In this document: one piece after another, positions 28,199 through 37,276 of the stretch | How positions within the stretch are numbered: position 1 is the stretch's first letter | Layout: every line of letters begins with the position of its first letter | Assembly: GCF_030819275.1 (NCBI RefSeq) | Contig: NZ_JAUTBL010000001.1 | Location: 1,738,501 to 1,802,500, forward strand | Reading direction: 5' to 3' | DNA: 64,000 nt | From: Agrobacterium larrymoorei | GTDB taxonomy: Bacteria > Pseudomonadota > Alphaproteobacteria > Rhizobiales > Rhizobiaceae | The notes under the pieces: model-generated | Seen by the model: only the letters and a program-made list of their open reading frames with translations | What the model was told of the DNA's origin: nothing | The model's database searches: none | Made by a program: the position numbers and the translations under genes

Positions 28199-29299
28199 CT
28201 ATTCCTGCCCTTCGTGATGTTGTGTGGCCCGCCATCCTAGAGAGGGAGCGACCGTGGTGACGAAATCCGTGAGCAATCTGATGTTTTCGGACAGTCTAAA
28301 GGCAGGAGGCAGGAACAGCACGAGTTCGTCTGCCGCTGCCAGTCCCGGATCACGGAAGACCTGCTCTATTACCTCATCAGGCTTGCCCTGAAAGACGGGA
28401 GAAATCATTGCTCCCGCGGGCGGGCCTGCAGGCGGCAACGCCCCCTTCGGACGCGATGCTCCGATCCCGGCCGTGCGCCGCTCGAGGTCATAGGCTGCAT
28501 AGGTCGCGCGCAGTTCCGGGGTCGTGCTCACCAGAATGGATGCCGCCACGGCAACCGGCGGCGGTGTCGTCTTCCAGAGGCGAAGCCAGTGGCTGCGATA
28601 AGCCTCGATGATCCTTGCCTGATAATGGCCGAAGCTTTCTCCGTCCTCCTGATCGTGCAGGACCGTTCCGCAAATCAGGCCGATGCCGAGTTCGGCGGCT
28701 TGGATCGCCGAGGCGATGCTGGAAGAGCCTTGCCGGATGCGGCTTCGCAAGCTGGGACTATGCGGCGTAACGCGCAACTCAGCCCCTGGAGCAGCGCCTT
28801 TGTCCTTCTCCGTAACAGTGTGCAGAACTTCCCCGGAGATGGCGGCGAGAAAGCGGGACTGACGACGCTTTGCCTCTGTTCTGGCGTCCGTCTCGACCGC
28901 GCCGAAAACGGCATCGAATGCCCCGTTCGCTCCCGTCGCAAGCGCAAGTTCCAGTCGACCGCCTATCAGAAGATCGGTGGTTCCTGCCGCCTCGGCCAAC
29001 AGGATGGGGTCTTGGTAGCGCATGGGAATGACGGCAGAGCCAAGCGTGATGTGGCGCGTATGTTGTCCGGCGGCCGCGAAGAAGGGCAGGGGCGAAGACA
29101 GGTAGTGGTCGAAATGGCGTTGATAAGCCCAGCCTGATTGATAGCCGAGCCGTTCGGCCTGCTTGAACAGTTCGATACCTTGCCTCAACCCTTCGGCCGG
29201 GCCGTCATCGTCATTGAACGACACCCGCGTATTGAAACCGAGCCGTTGCTTTGGCCGGAAGGAGGCGGGGAGGTTAAGAGACGGCGCCGCCATATTCAT
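28199..29299 (-). CDS. LLM-class flavin-dependent oxidoreductase
   Basis: A 366-residue luciferase-like monooxygenase of the alkanal-monooxygenase-like branch (GLRQGIELFKQAERLGYQSGW, HFDHYLSSPLPFFAAAGQHT, GSAVIPMRYQDPILLAEAAGT). It starts as ATGA overlapping the stop of the dual ATPase, so it is translationally coupled to the peptide-type importer. This suggests it acts on the imported compound. The C-terminus ends TQHHEGQE. Confidence 0.85.
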   Translation of the reverse strand: MNMAAPSLNLPASFRPKQRLGFNTRVSFNDDDGPAEGLRQGIELFKQAERLGYQSGWAYQRHFDHYLSSPLPFFAAAGQHTRHITLGSAVIPMRYQDPILLAEAAGTTDLLIGGRLELALATGANGAFDAVFGAVETDARTEAKRRQSRFLAAISGEVLHTVTEKDKGAAPGAELRVTPHSPSLRSRIRQGSSSIASAIQAAELGIGLICGTVLHDQEDGESFGHYQARIIEAYRSHWLRLWKTTPPPVAVAASILVSTTPELRATYAAYDLERRTAGIGASRPKGALPPAGPPAGAMISPVFQGKPDEVIEQVFRDPGLAAADELVLFLPPAFRLSENIRLLTDFVTTVAPSLGWRATQHHEGQE

Positions 29300-31015
29300 G
29301 CGGTGTACTCCTTCTGACGGGCAGGCCGGATAAAAGGTGCAGCGGACGTTCCAGCCGTACCGGAAGGGATCGAGTTCAGCAGTGATACGGTGTAGTCGTG
29401 CTTTGGATTGCCGAAGACGTCCGAAACGGTGCCGTGCTCGACGATGCGTCCCTTCTGCATGACCGAAACGGTATGCGCGAGTTGACGAACCAGCGCCAGA
29501 TCATGCGAGACGAAGACATAGGTCAGGCCGAGCTTTGCCTGGAGCGACAAGAGGACCTCGACAATATCGGCCTGGACGCTGACATCGAGAGCCGAGGTCG
29601 GTTCATCCAGCACGATCACGTCTGGTTTGAGAACGAGGGCGCGGGCGATCGCCACACGTTGACGCTGCCCGCCGGAAAGGGCGGAAGGCTTGCGCTGTAG
29701 CAGATGCTCGCTCAAGCCGACATCGGCAAGCGCTTGCCTGACGGCGGCATCGCGCTCTTCGCGCGTGCCGATCTGGAAACGGTCCAGCGGCTCGCGAACG
29801 AGCTGCTCGACCTTCCATGTGGGATCGAGCGATGTAAACGGGTTTTGATAGACAAGCTGAAGATGCCGCCATACGGATCGAAGCGACGAAACGTCCCTGC
29901 TGCTGACTTGCTCGCCTGCGACAGAGATCGACCCGTTTTCCGGCTCGTCCAGCCCCAGCAGCAGGCGGATGGTCGTCGTCTTGCCGGAACCGGATTCGCC
30001 GACAAGCGCGTGAGTCGTTCCGGCGGGCAACCGAGAAGGAGATATTGTCCACCGCCGTCAAGATCTTGCCATCGACGGAAAAGCGCTTGGTCACGCCGTT
30101 GACCGAGATTTTCGTCTTACCCTTATCGCCGAGGCGATCGAAACCGGGATCGCGTAAGGTCGCATAGCGGCTCGGATTGAGCGCGGGAACGTCGCCATGC
30201 AGCTTCCGGGCATAGGACGAGGTTGGTGAGGAGAAGACGGCAGATGTTCGCCCCGCCTCCTGTACGGCACCGTTCTTCAACACGATCAGGCTTTCGGCCC
30301 GTTCTGCCGCGATCGCAAGATCATGGGTGATGAGCAGCATGCTGATGTTCATGTCTTCCTTCAACCGCGACAGCAAGTCGAGAATGCGTTTCTGCACGGT
30401 GACGTCGAGCGCCGAGGTCGGCTCGTCGGCGACCAGAAGCGAAGGCCGTGGCAGGATCGCGAGGGCGATCAGCACGCGTTGCAGCATGCCGCCTGAAAGC
30501 TGGTGCGGATAGGACTCGAAGACGCGTTGCGGGTTGTCGAGACCGACCTTTGCCAAAGTATCGAGGATCAGCGATTTGCGCGCCGCCGGGTCTGCTTGAT
30601 CGGACAACGCAGCAGCCTCCTGAGCCTGTGATCCGATCGTCCTCACGGGGTTCAGCGCGTTCGCCGGGTCCTGCGGAACAAAGCCTATGTCACGGCCTCG
30701 AAGTGGCCTGAAACGACGCTCCGAAAGTCCGAGAATATTCTCCTTTTCGAAGAGGACACGACCGGAGGCGCTTGCCCCATTGGGCAGAAGCCTGAGCACC
30801 GCCTTGGCGATCGTGGATTTGCCAGAGCCTGATTCTCCGATCAGGGCGAGGCTCTCGCCCTGCCGGATCTCGAAGCCGACACGATGGACGACTTCTTGCC
30901 GGCCATAGGAGACCGAGAGCTCTTCCACTTTCAGCAGAGATGTCGCAGGCACGAGTGTTGGAGCGGTGAAATCGGTTTTCTGAAAGACGGGTCTCAATGC
31001 GATTTGCGAAGCCAT
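29296..31015 (-). pseudogene. Dual-domain peptide-type ABC ATPase, frameshifted
   Basis: Two tandem ABC ATPase domains in one chain, as in GsiA (glutathione) and YejF. Domain 1 has GESGSGKST, LSGGMLQRVLIALAI and LLVADEPTSALD; domain 2 has [24 protein letters not shown] and VIVLDEPTSALD. The start is ATG 31015 (MASQIALRPVFQ), overlapping the permease end by 22 bp. The frame breaks near 30025-30033, between AVDNISFSV and PAGTTHALVG, by one extra base. The reconstructed protein has 572 residues. Either the sequence has an error or the importer lacks its second ATPase domain. Confidence 0.8.
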
Positions 31016-31839
31016 CGGCTGATCCTGTTTGCAGAGAGGACGGTCACGATCGTTACGAACGCGGGCGCATAAACGAGCCAGGGCCATTTGAGATAGTCCT
31101 TGCCGATCGAGATCAGCAGGCCCCAGTCGGATGAGGGTGGTGGGTCGCCGTAGCCAAGGAAGGCAAGGCTGGCGATGACGAGAATGGACTCGCCGAATTG
31201 CAGCACCGCAAGCGGCAGCATGGAGCGGGACGCATTTGGAAGAACGTGGCGAAGGACGATGAAGCCGCGCGAGCCACCGAGCAGAAAGGACGCCTCCACA
31301 AAGGTAGCCTGACGCGTCTTCATCACTTCGGCGCGTGCGACGCGGGCAAAAAAGGCAATGGCCGATATGCCCGTTGCAATCGCTGCGTTGATGGTCTCGA
31401 AGCCGATGGCGGTCACGACGATGACGGCAAGCAGGAATTTCGGGATCGACAGCAGCACATCGACAAAACGGGCGAAAACGACATCGACCCACCCCCCGAA
31501 GAAGCCTGCGAGAAGGCCGATCACCCCTCCGATGACCACACCGATGATGACGGCCACGAGCGCGCTGGAGACGGATGATGCCGTGCCATAAACCACACGC
31601 GAATAGACATCGCGTCCCAGATGATCCGTTCCGAACCAGTGCTCTAGACTCGGTGCGAGCAGCTTGTCTGCCGGAACGCCATTAATAGGGCTGTGGCTGG
31701 TGAAGAGTTGCGGCGCGACCGACCAGGCCATGACGATTGCGATGACCAGAAAGGAAAGCGCGACGGTCGCCGGGATGTTGAGACCTTTCAGTCGTTCCAG
31801 CGGACTGGCAGCGGAGATAGTATCGGAAAAAAGGCTCAT
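30994..31839 (-). CDS. Peptide-type ABC permease (DppC/GsiD family)
   Basis: A 281-residue BPD_transp_1 permease of the DppC/OppC/GsiD class (HWFGTDHLGRDVYSRVVYGT is the family hallmark; EASFLLGGSRGFIVLRHVLP is the ATPase-contact EAA loop). It has six membrane helices. It overlaps the neighbouring permease by 4 bp and the ATPase gene by 22 bp. Confidence 0.92.
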   Translation of the reverse strand: MSLFSDTISAASPLERLKGLNIPATVALSFLVIAIVMAWSVAPQLFTSHSPINGVPADKLLAPSLEHWFGTDHLGRDVYSRVVYGTASSVSSALVAVIIGVVIGGVIGLLAGFFGGWVDVVFARFVDVLLSIPKFLLAVIVVTAIGFETINAAIATGISAIAFFARVARAEVMKTRQATFVEASFLLGGSRGFIVLRHVLPNASRSMLPLAVLQFGESILVIASLAFLGYGDPPPSSDWGLLISIGKDYLKWPWLVYAPAFVTIVTVLSANRISRWLRKSH

Positions 31840-32846
31840 GGCTTTGCTCCTGCTTCCAGTGCGGGGGCAGCGTCATTGGCGACCCTCTGGCGGCGCTTGC
31901 GGTCGACGATGAGTTTCACCCTCGGATCGAGAAGCGGATAGAGAAGATCTGCGATCAGGTTGACGACGACGAAGACGACAGCGCCGAGCGATACGATGGC
32001 TTGCAGAACCGGCAGGTCCTGCGTGCTGACCGATCGTTGCACCAGGCTGCCGATCCCTGTGCGCCCGAAGACGGTCTCGGTGATCAGAGAATTACCGAGA
32101 AGTTCGCCCACTGTGAGCGCGATCACGGTGACGACTGGAAGTGCAGCGGGCTTCAGAAGATGGCTGGTGAAGAGGCGAGAGGGAGGGATGCCGCGACTGC
32201 GGGCGACGGCTGCATAATCCTGCTCAGCTTCGTGATCGAGATTGGCGATCAGCACTTCGGCGATCTGTGCGGAAAACGGGATACCGATAGTGACGGCGGC
32301 GAAGAAAGTCGCCCAGAAACTGTCCGGCTCGATAACGCGAAACAGTCTCAGCTGAAAGCCGAAGAGGTGGATAAGGAACAAACCGATGACGAAATTCGGC
32401 GTCGATAGAAACAGCGAGGGAAAGGCGCGCAGCACTCCTTGCCCGTACTTCTTCGGCACCACCTGCGTTCCATAAGCCACTGCGAAGGCCAAGGTCAGTG
32501 CCACTGCAATGCCCGAGGCGGCAAGGACCAGCGTTGAAGGCAGGACCTCGGTGATCAGCGTCGAAACCGGCCGGTTGGAGCGCATCGACATGCCGAGATC
32601 GCCGGTCAGAAAGGCCGAAAGCGAATTCCAGAGCTGGACGAGGATCGGCTTGTCCAAGCCTTGCGCTGCAATGATTTCGGCGATTTCCTGTTCGGTAAAG
32701 CCGTTTTGCGGATTGCGCAGCACGCTGGTGATCGGGTCGCCAGGCAGGATGCTGACGACGACGAAGGTGAAGACATAGGCCAGAAGGATGACGATGATCG
32801 CCTGGCCGAGCCGCTTGGCGGCGTAGGTAAGGTATGCGTTGCTCAT
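31836..32846 (-). CDS. Peptide-type ABC permease (DppB/GsiC family)
   Basis: A 336-residue DppB/OppB/GsiC permease: N-terminal block VVSILPGDPITSVLR, six helices, and the EAA region (YAAVARSRGIPPSRLFTSHL). It ends in a polar tail (VANDAAPALEAGAKP). It lies 23 bp after the binding-protein gene. Confidence 0.92.
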   Translation of the reverse strand: MSNAYLTYAAKRLGQAIIVILLAYVFTFVVVSILPGDPITSVLRNPQNGFTEQEIAEIIAAQGLDKPILVQLWNSLSAFLTGDLGMSMRSNRPVSTLITEVLPSTLVLAASGIAVALTLAFAVAYGTQVVPKKYGQGVLRAFPSLFLSTPNFVIGLFLIHLFGFQLRLFRVIEPDSFWATFFAAVTIGIPFSAQIAEVLIANLDHEAEQDYAAVARSRGIPPSRLFTSHLLKPAALPVVTVIALTVGELLGNSLITETVFGRTGIGSLVQRSVSTQDLPVLQAIVSLGAVVFVVVNLIADLLYPLLDPRVKLIVDRKRRQRVANDAAPALEAGAKP

Positions 32847-32869
32847 AGCGTCACCTCCTGGCTTTCATC

Positions 32870-34534
32870 TCACTCGGACAGGTCGGAAAGGTAGGCGGTG
32901 TAGTAGCTGGCATAGGCAATGCCGTTATAGACTTCGCCCTTGAGCTTCGGTGACTGAACGTAGATGCGCTGAACGATCTGTGTCCGCGGAATGAAGTAGG
33001 CCTGCTCCAGAACATATTGCTGCAGCTTGTCGAGCAGCGGCTTGCGCTCTTCGATCGAGCCCGCGCCGGCGATCTTGTCGCGTAGTTCGTTCAGCACGCT
33101 GTCGCGCTCATCCAGTGCAAACCAGTTTTCACCATTATTGGCATTGGTCAGGATGCTGGCGACCGTGCCCGCGTCGATGAAGCTGCGCGTGACTTCGTAA
33201 GCTGGAACCGCAGACCCGCCGAATTTGACCTTTTCGCCGAAGGTCACGACGTCGTAAGCGCGGATATTCACCTTCCAGCCCACCTTGCCAAGCTGCTGGG
33301 CAATCAGCTCATCGACCGACTTGGAGGTTGCAAGATAGGGGTTGGAGTGAAGGGTGATCTCCAGCGGTTTGCCATCCTTGACGCGCACGCCGTTGGCACC
33401 CTTTACCCAGCCCGCTTCATCCAGAAGCTTTTCCGCCTTGTCGGGGTTATAGGCGAGCAGGTCGCTATGGTCGGTCGCGCCTGGCACATTGCTTTGAATG
33501 AACGAGGTCGCGAGCTTCCAGTCCGGTGTATAAACGGTGTCGATGATCTCCTGGCGGTTGATCGCCGCCTGAAGCGCCTGGCGAACCTTCACATCGTCGT
33601 AAGGCGCAAGCTTGGTATTGACCGCCCAACCATTGACGAAGCCGAGATAGCGCGGCGTGGCGATTGTAAAGCCTTCTTCCTTCAGCGACTTCAGTTCCTG
33701 GGGAGAGGCATTATAGGCGACATCTGCCTGGCCGGACTGAACCGATGCCACGCGAAGCGACGGCTCGGAAACGAGCTTATAGGTAATGCTGTCGAGATAG
33801 GCAGGACCCGTATGGCCGACCGCAGCCGGTCCCCAGTTGTAATCCTTGCGCTTGACGAGGGTGACATGATCGCCCTCCTTCCAGCTTTTCACCACATAGG
33901 GGCCGCTGCCAACCGTTTTGCTGAGGTCCGCCTGCACGCTCGCAGGCTGGGCGATCGTCTTGGGAGAGATGAGGATCGAGCCGTGATAGCCGAGCGTCGG
34001 AATGAAGCCGAGCGTTGGCTTCTTGAAGAAGACCTTCACCGTTTTCGCATCCACGGCTTCGGCACGGTCATAGGTTTTGGGGAAGAGGCCGATCGGGTTG
34101 ATGCCTTCGTTCTTGCGGCCCGCATACCAGATGTTCAGATTGGCAACGACGGCATTCGCGTCCAGGGGTTCGCCATCCGAAAAGGTCACGCCGCTCTTCA
34201 GGTGAAGCGTGAACTCCGTCGCCGTGTCGTTCTGCTCCCACTTCTCAGCGATCCACGGGCTCACCTTGCCCTCGGCATCGACATAGACCAGCTTGTCGGT
34301 GACATGGCCCCAGATGTGGCCCTGAAAGCTCGATATGGCGCTGTTGTTGGGAATCCATGTATCGCCGAGGGAGTCGATAAGGAATGTGATATCGCCGCCA
34401 TCATGCGGGCGGTCCGCTGCCTGTGCTGGCAGCGGTGCGGTGGCCGAAAGGAAGAGCGCCGCGGAGGCTGCGATCGACGCCGTGACCAGCAGCTTGCGTC
34501 GGGAAAAAGAAGGCAGTGAGAGATGTCTGACCAT
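32870..34534 (-). CDS. Peptide-type ABC substrate-binding protein
   Basis: A 554-residue periplasmic binding protein of the SBP_bac_5 (DppA/OppA/GsiB) family. The twin-arginine-like n-region SRRKLLVTA leads a signal peptide ending near AQAAD. Family blocks include WIPNNSAISSFQGHIWGHVT, TEFTLHLKSGVTFSDGEPL and AYNPDKAEKLLDEAGW. ATG 34534 follows AGGA at 7 nt. Given the sulfur context the ligand may be a sulfur-containing peptide or glutathione-like molecule; this is inference from neighbours. Confidence 0.88.
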   Translation of the reverse strand: MVRHLSLPSFSRRKLLVTASIAASAALFLSATAPLPAQAADRPHDGGDITFLIDSLGDTWIPNNSAISSFQGHIWGHVTDKLVYVDAEGKVSPWIAEKWEQNDTATEFTLHLKSGVTFSDGEPLDANAVVANLNIWYAGRKNEGINPIGLFPKTYDRAEAVDAKTVKVFFKKPTLGFIPTLGYHGSILISPKTIAQPASVQADLSKTVGSGPYVVKSWKEGDHVTLVKRKDYNWGPAAVGHTGPAYLDSITYKLVSEPSLRVASVQSGQADVAYNASPQELKSLKEEGFTIATPRYLGFVNGWAVNTKLAPYDDVKVRQALQAAINRQEIIDTVYTPDWKLATSFIQSNVPGATDHSDLLAYNPDKAEKLLDEAGWVKGANGVRVKDGKPLEITLHSNPYLATSKSVDELIAQQLGKVGWKVNIRAYDVVTFGEKVKFGGSAVPAYEVTRSFIDAGTVASILTNANNGENWFALDERDSVLNELRDKIAGAGSIEERKPLLDKLQQYVLEQAYFIPRTQIVQRIYVQSPKLKGEVYNGIAYASYYTAYLSDLSE

Positions 34535-34672
34535 GATGTAGTCCTGAGTGAAATATTGAAAATCTTGGGATGATCTGGCTGTCGAACGGCCCCGCAAAGC
34601 ATGCGAATGTCCGTCCCCGCCGCGCACGCGACGAGATGTCGAAAGCCCATCGATGAAAGGAAGAGCGTGCTG

Positions 34673-34744
34673 TTAGCGCTGGCCAGAACGTGTCGAACGC
34701 TTGCCAGCGTTAAGAGCGCGCTCGCTTCTACATAGTTCGGTCAT
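34673..34744 (-). CDS. 23-codon leader ORF before the peptide-type importer
   Basis: ATG 34744 follows AAGGGGG at about 7 nt and the frame ends with TAA at 34673, encoding MTELCRSERALNAGKRS and six more residues. It lies inside the predicted leader, about 140 nt before the binding-protein start. Its second half overlaps two alternative hairpins. A leader peptide controlling downstream expression (for example through a Cys codon) is possible. The size and unknown family keep confidence moderate. Confidence 0.5.
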   Translation of the reverse strand: MTELCRSERALNAGKRSTRSGQR

Positions 34745-34783
34745 GAGCAGCCCCCTTGCGTTGATGGGTTTATCTTGACGCCT

Positions 34784-34832
34784 AATCTAACAGTGACGCG
34801 GCAGAGAGAAAGACTGGTTGTTCTTTTTCTAT
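34784..34832 (-). promoter_or_regulatory. Sulfur-promoter element copy B (strong)
   Basis: On the minus strand ATAGAAA then AAGAACAACCAGTCTTTC (34808-34832) is followed after 18 bp by TAGATT (34784-34789). It aligns base for base with copies A and C over 25 bp with few mismatches. It would drive the peptide-type importer operon and lies 53 bp after the stop of the bisC-like gene. Confidence 0.72.
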
Positions 34833-34884
34833 AGTTTTAGGGGATTAATTTGCCGCCATTTTCGCTGCTGGTTGGATTGCTGTT

Positions 34885-37251
34885 TCAGCGCCGGTTGGAA
34901 CCAGTGCCGGCCGGCTTTGAGGCGTATCGGCGTGAGACCGCCAATTTCTCGTCGCCCGTTCCGAAAGTGATGGCCTCGAAGATTCTCACCTTCGGCGGTT
35001 CGCCCGCATAGCGCTCGACCTCGACCCTGGCGATCTGGCCGGTCGAGCCCTGTGCGAGTTTCGAGGTGCCGATATCGCGGGTCAGAATGTTGGGGTTGCC
35101 GTGGATGCACATCGTGCGCTTTGCCGCGGGATCGTCCGGCTCGAACCAGGCACCCGTCGAAAGCTGCAGAACGCCTGGCTTCACGTCGTCGCTCAAGAGC
35201 GCGCCTGCGAGGCAACTGCCTCTTGCATTGAAGAGCCGGACAATATCGCCCTCGGAAATACCGCGTCGGCTGGCGTCCTCCGGATGAATACGAACGGGCT
35301 CTCGGTCTTTGATCTTGTTGGAACGGCTGAAATCGCCATAGTCGAGCTGGCTGTGAAGCCGCTGCCGGGGCTGGTTGCAGACGAGGTGAAGCTGATAGAG
35401 ATCTGCTTCACCTTCAGTTTCGCTTCGCGCCGGGTACCAGCGTGGATGGCCCTTGCAGTCGTCATAACCGAAGCTCTCGACCGTCCTTGAGAATATCTCG
35501 ATCTTTCCCGAAGGTGTCGGCAGCGGCGCGGCCTCCGGATCTGCCCGAAAGGCATGGGCCGGGCCGCCATCATCAGCCTTCGTCGGCAGGACAAGCTCGC
35601 CGCGCTGCCAGAACGTTTCGAAATCCGGCGCGTCGTGGCCCTGCGCTTCCAGCGCCGAGCGGGTTGTTTCGTAGAGAAAGGCCAGCCATTCGCGGCTGCT
35701 GCGCCCTTCGGTAAACTTATCTGACTTTCCGAGTTGCTGCGCGATTCCGGCGAAGATATCGTAATCGTCTCTTGCCGCACCGACGGGATCGATCAGCCGT
35801 TTCATTGCGATCATCAGCGGGTCGCGGTCTGCAGCGCCGATATCGTCACGTTCCAGCGTGGTTGTGGCCGGAAGCACGATGTCGGCATGTCGCGCCGTCG
35901 ACGTCCAGGCAGACTCGTGAACGATGATCGTCTCAGGACGCTTGAATGCCGCACGCAGGCGATTGATATCCTGATGGTGATGAAACGGATTGCCACCCGC
36001 CCAATAGACCAGACGGATATCCGGATAGCGTAAGCTGTGGCCGTTATAGTGAAACTCTCCGCCGGGATCGAGAAGCATATCGGCGATCCGGGCGCAGGGA
36101 ATATAATCTGCGACAGGATTTTTGAACTGGTTGAGTGTCGGTAGAGGAACCGCCAGCAGCGTCTTGCCGATATTGCCAAGCGCGCCGAGCGAGTAGGAAA
36201 AGCCGCCGCCATCGAGCCCGATCTGGCCGAGCATCGCTGCCAGCACGATCCCCATCCACACCGGCTGTTCGCCAAAATCGGCTCGCTGGAGCGAGTGACT
36301 GACGGTGATCAGGGTGCGGTTACTTGCCATTCTTCGCGCAAGGGCTCGGATCGTTTCAGCATCGATCCCACAGATTGAGGCTGCCCAGTCCGCGCTCTTC
36401 GGCCGGCCGTCTTCTTTTCCCAGAAGATACGTCTCGAACGTGTCGTATCCCACGGTGTAGCGCCGGAGAAATGCGTGATCATGTAGCCTTTCGGTAACAA
36501 GCGTGTATGCCAAGCCAAGTATAAGCGCGACGTCGGTGCCGGGTGTGATCGCCAGCCATTCAGGTTTCAGGTCTTCGGCAAAGTCGTCCCTCAAGGGACT
36601 CACGGAAACAAAGCGAGCGCCCCGCTTTTGGGCGCCCGTCAGCTTTTGCCGGACCAGATGCTGGCTGATGCCGCCGCCATGGACGTCGGCATTGCGGATC
36701 GCCATTCCGCCGAAGGCCAACACAAGTTCCGTGCTGCGCTCTATCGCGTCCCAGGTAACGCTCTTTCGGTCGAAGCTGTCATACGGTCCAAGGACATGCG
36801 GTATGATGACCATCGCCGCGCCTGAACTATAGGTGTTGACGGACCGTACATAGCCGCCCAGCACGTTCAAGAAGCGATGGATCTGGCTCTGCGCATGGTG
36901 AAATCGCCCCGCACTTGCCCAGCCATAGGAACCGCCAAACACTGAAGCCGGGCCATGGCGACCATAAATGCGGGCAAGCTCTGCCGCAACGAGCGCTTCC
37001 GCCTGTTCCCAGGACACTTCCACGAACTCGTCGGCGCCGCGCCGGTCTCTGTGATTGCTACCGGCTTCCAGCCATCCGCGTCGGACCGCGGGATTTCGGA
37101 CACGCGCAGGACTGTCTGCAATGGCAGGCAGATTACCGAGCAGGGGCGAGGGGTAAGGATCACCTTCGTGCGGTCTGATATCCAAACGGCCATTGGCAAG
37201 GCGTCCGGAAAAAGCGCCCCAGTGAGAACTGTGGGATTTGAAGACGTTCAT
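34885..37251 (-). CDS. bisC: Molybdopterin S/N-oxide reductase (BisC/TorA type)
   Basis: A 788-residue cytoplasmic member of the DMSO reductase family, of the length and order of biotin/methionine sulfoxide reductase BisC. It lacks a Tat signal and the N-terminal Fe-S cysteines. The Mo-ligand serine is probably Ser142 in NTYSSGAAM. Cofactor-binding blocks include VFGGSYGWASAGRFHHAQSQ, VYWAGGNPFHHHQD and HESAWTSTARHADIVLPATT. In this context it probably reduces a sulfoxide or related oxide. It is last in a five-gene minus-strand run, 25 bp after the FAD oxidase gene. Confidence 0.85.
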   Translation of the reverse strand: MNVFKSHSSHWGAFSGRLANGRLDIRPHEGDPYPSPLLGNLPAIADSPARVRNPAVRRGWLEAGSNHRDRRGADEFVEVSWEQAEALVAAELARIYGRHGPASVFGGSYGWASAGRFHHAQSQIHRFLNVLGGYVRSVNTYSSGAAMVIIPHVLGPYDSFDRKSVTWDAIERSTELVLAFGGMAIRNADVHGGGISQHLVRQKLTGAQKRGARFVSVSPLRDDFAEDLKPEWLAITPGTDVALILGLAYTLVTERLHDHAFLRRYTVGYDTFETYLLGKEDGRPKSADWAASICGIDAETIRALARRMASNRTLITVSHSLQRADFGEQPVWMGIVLAAMLGQIGLDGGGFSYSLGALGNIGKTLLAVPLPTLNQFKNPVADYIPCARIADMLLDPGGEFHYNGHSLRYPDIRLVYWAGGNPFHHHQDINRLRAAFKRPETIIVHESAWTSTARHADIVLPATTTLERDDIGAADRDPLMIAMKRLIDPVGAARDDYDIFAGIAQQLGKSDKFTEGRSSREWLAFLYETTRSALEAQGHDAPDFETFWQRGELVLPTKADDGGPAHAFRADPEAAPLPTPSGKIEIFSRTVESFGYDDCKGHPRWYPARSETEGEADLYQLHLVCNQPRQRLHSQLDYGDFSRSNKIKDREPVRIHPEDASRRGISEGDIVRLFNARGSCLAGALLSDDVKPGVLQLSTGAWFEPDDPAAKRTMCIHGNPNILTRDIGTSKLAQGSTGQIARVEVERYAGEPPKVRIFEAITFGTGDEKLAVSRRYASKPAGTGSNRR

Positions 37252-37276
37252 TGTGACCTCTCACCCTCACGGGAGT

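Larger units (their letters stand above)
34535..34884. other. Long leader and promoter region of the peptide-type operon
   Basis: This 350-bp gap lies between the reductase gene end and the binding-protein start. It contains promoter element B, a predicted 5' leader of about 240 nt, a 23-codon leader ORF, and two mutually exclusive hairpins (34677-34709 and 34696-34711). A self-complementary GAGCGCGCTC lies at 34714-34723. The leader is unusually long compared with about 30-45 nt at the other element-driven promoters. Confidence 0.5.

Noticed and set aside
33347-34519. Plus-strand frame of 390 codons
   Set aside because: Antisense to the peptide-type binding protein gene; open only because of codon bias.
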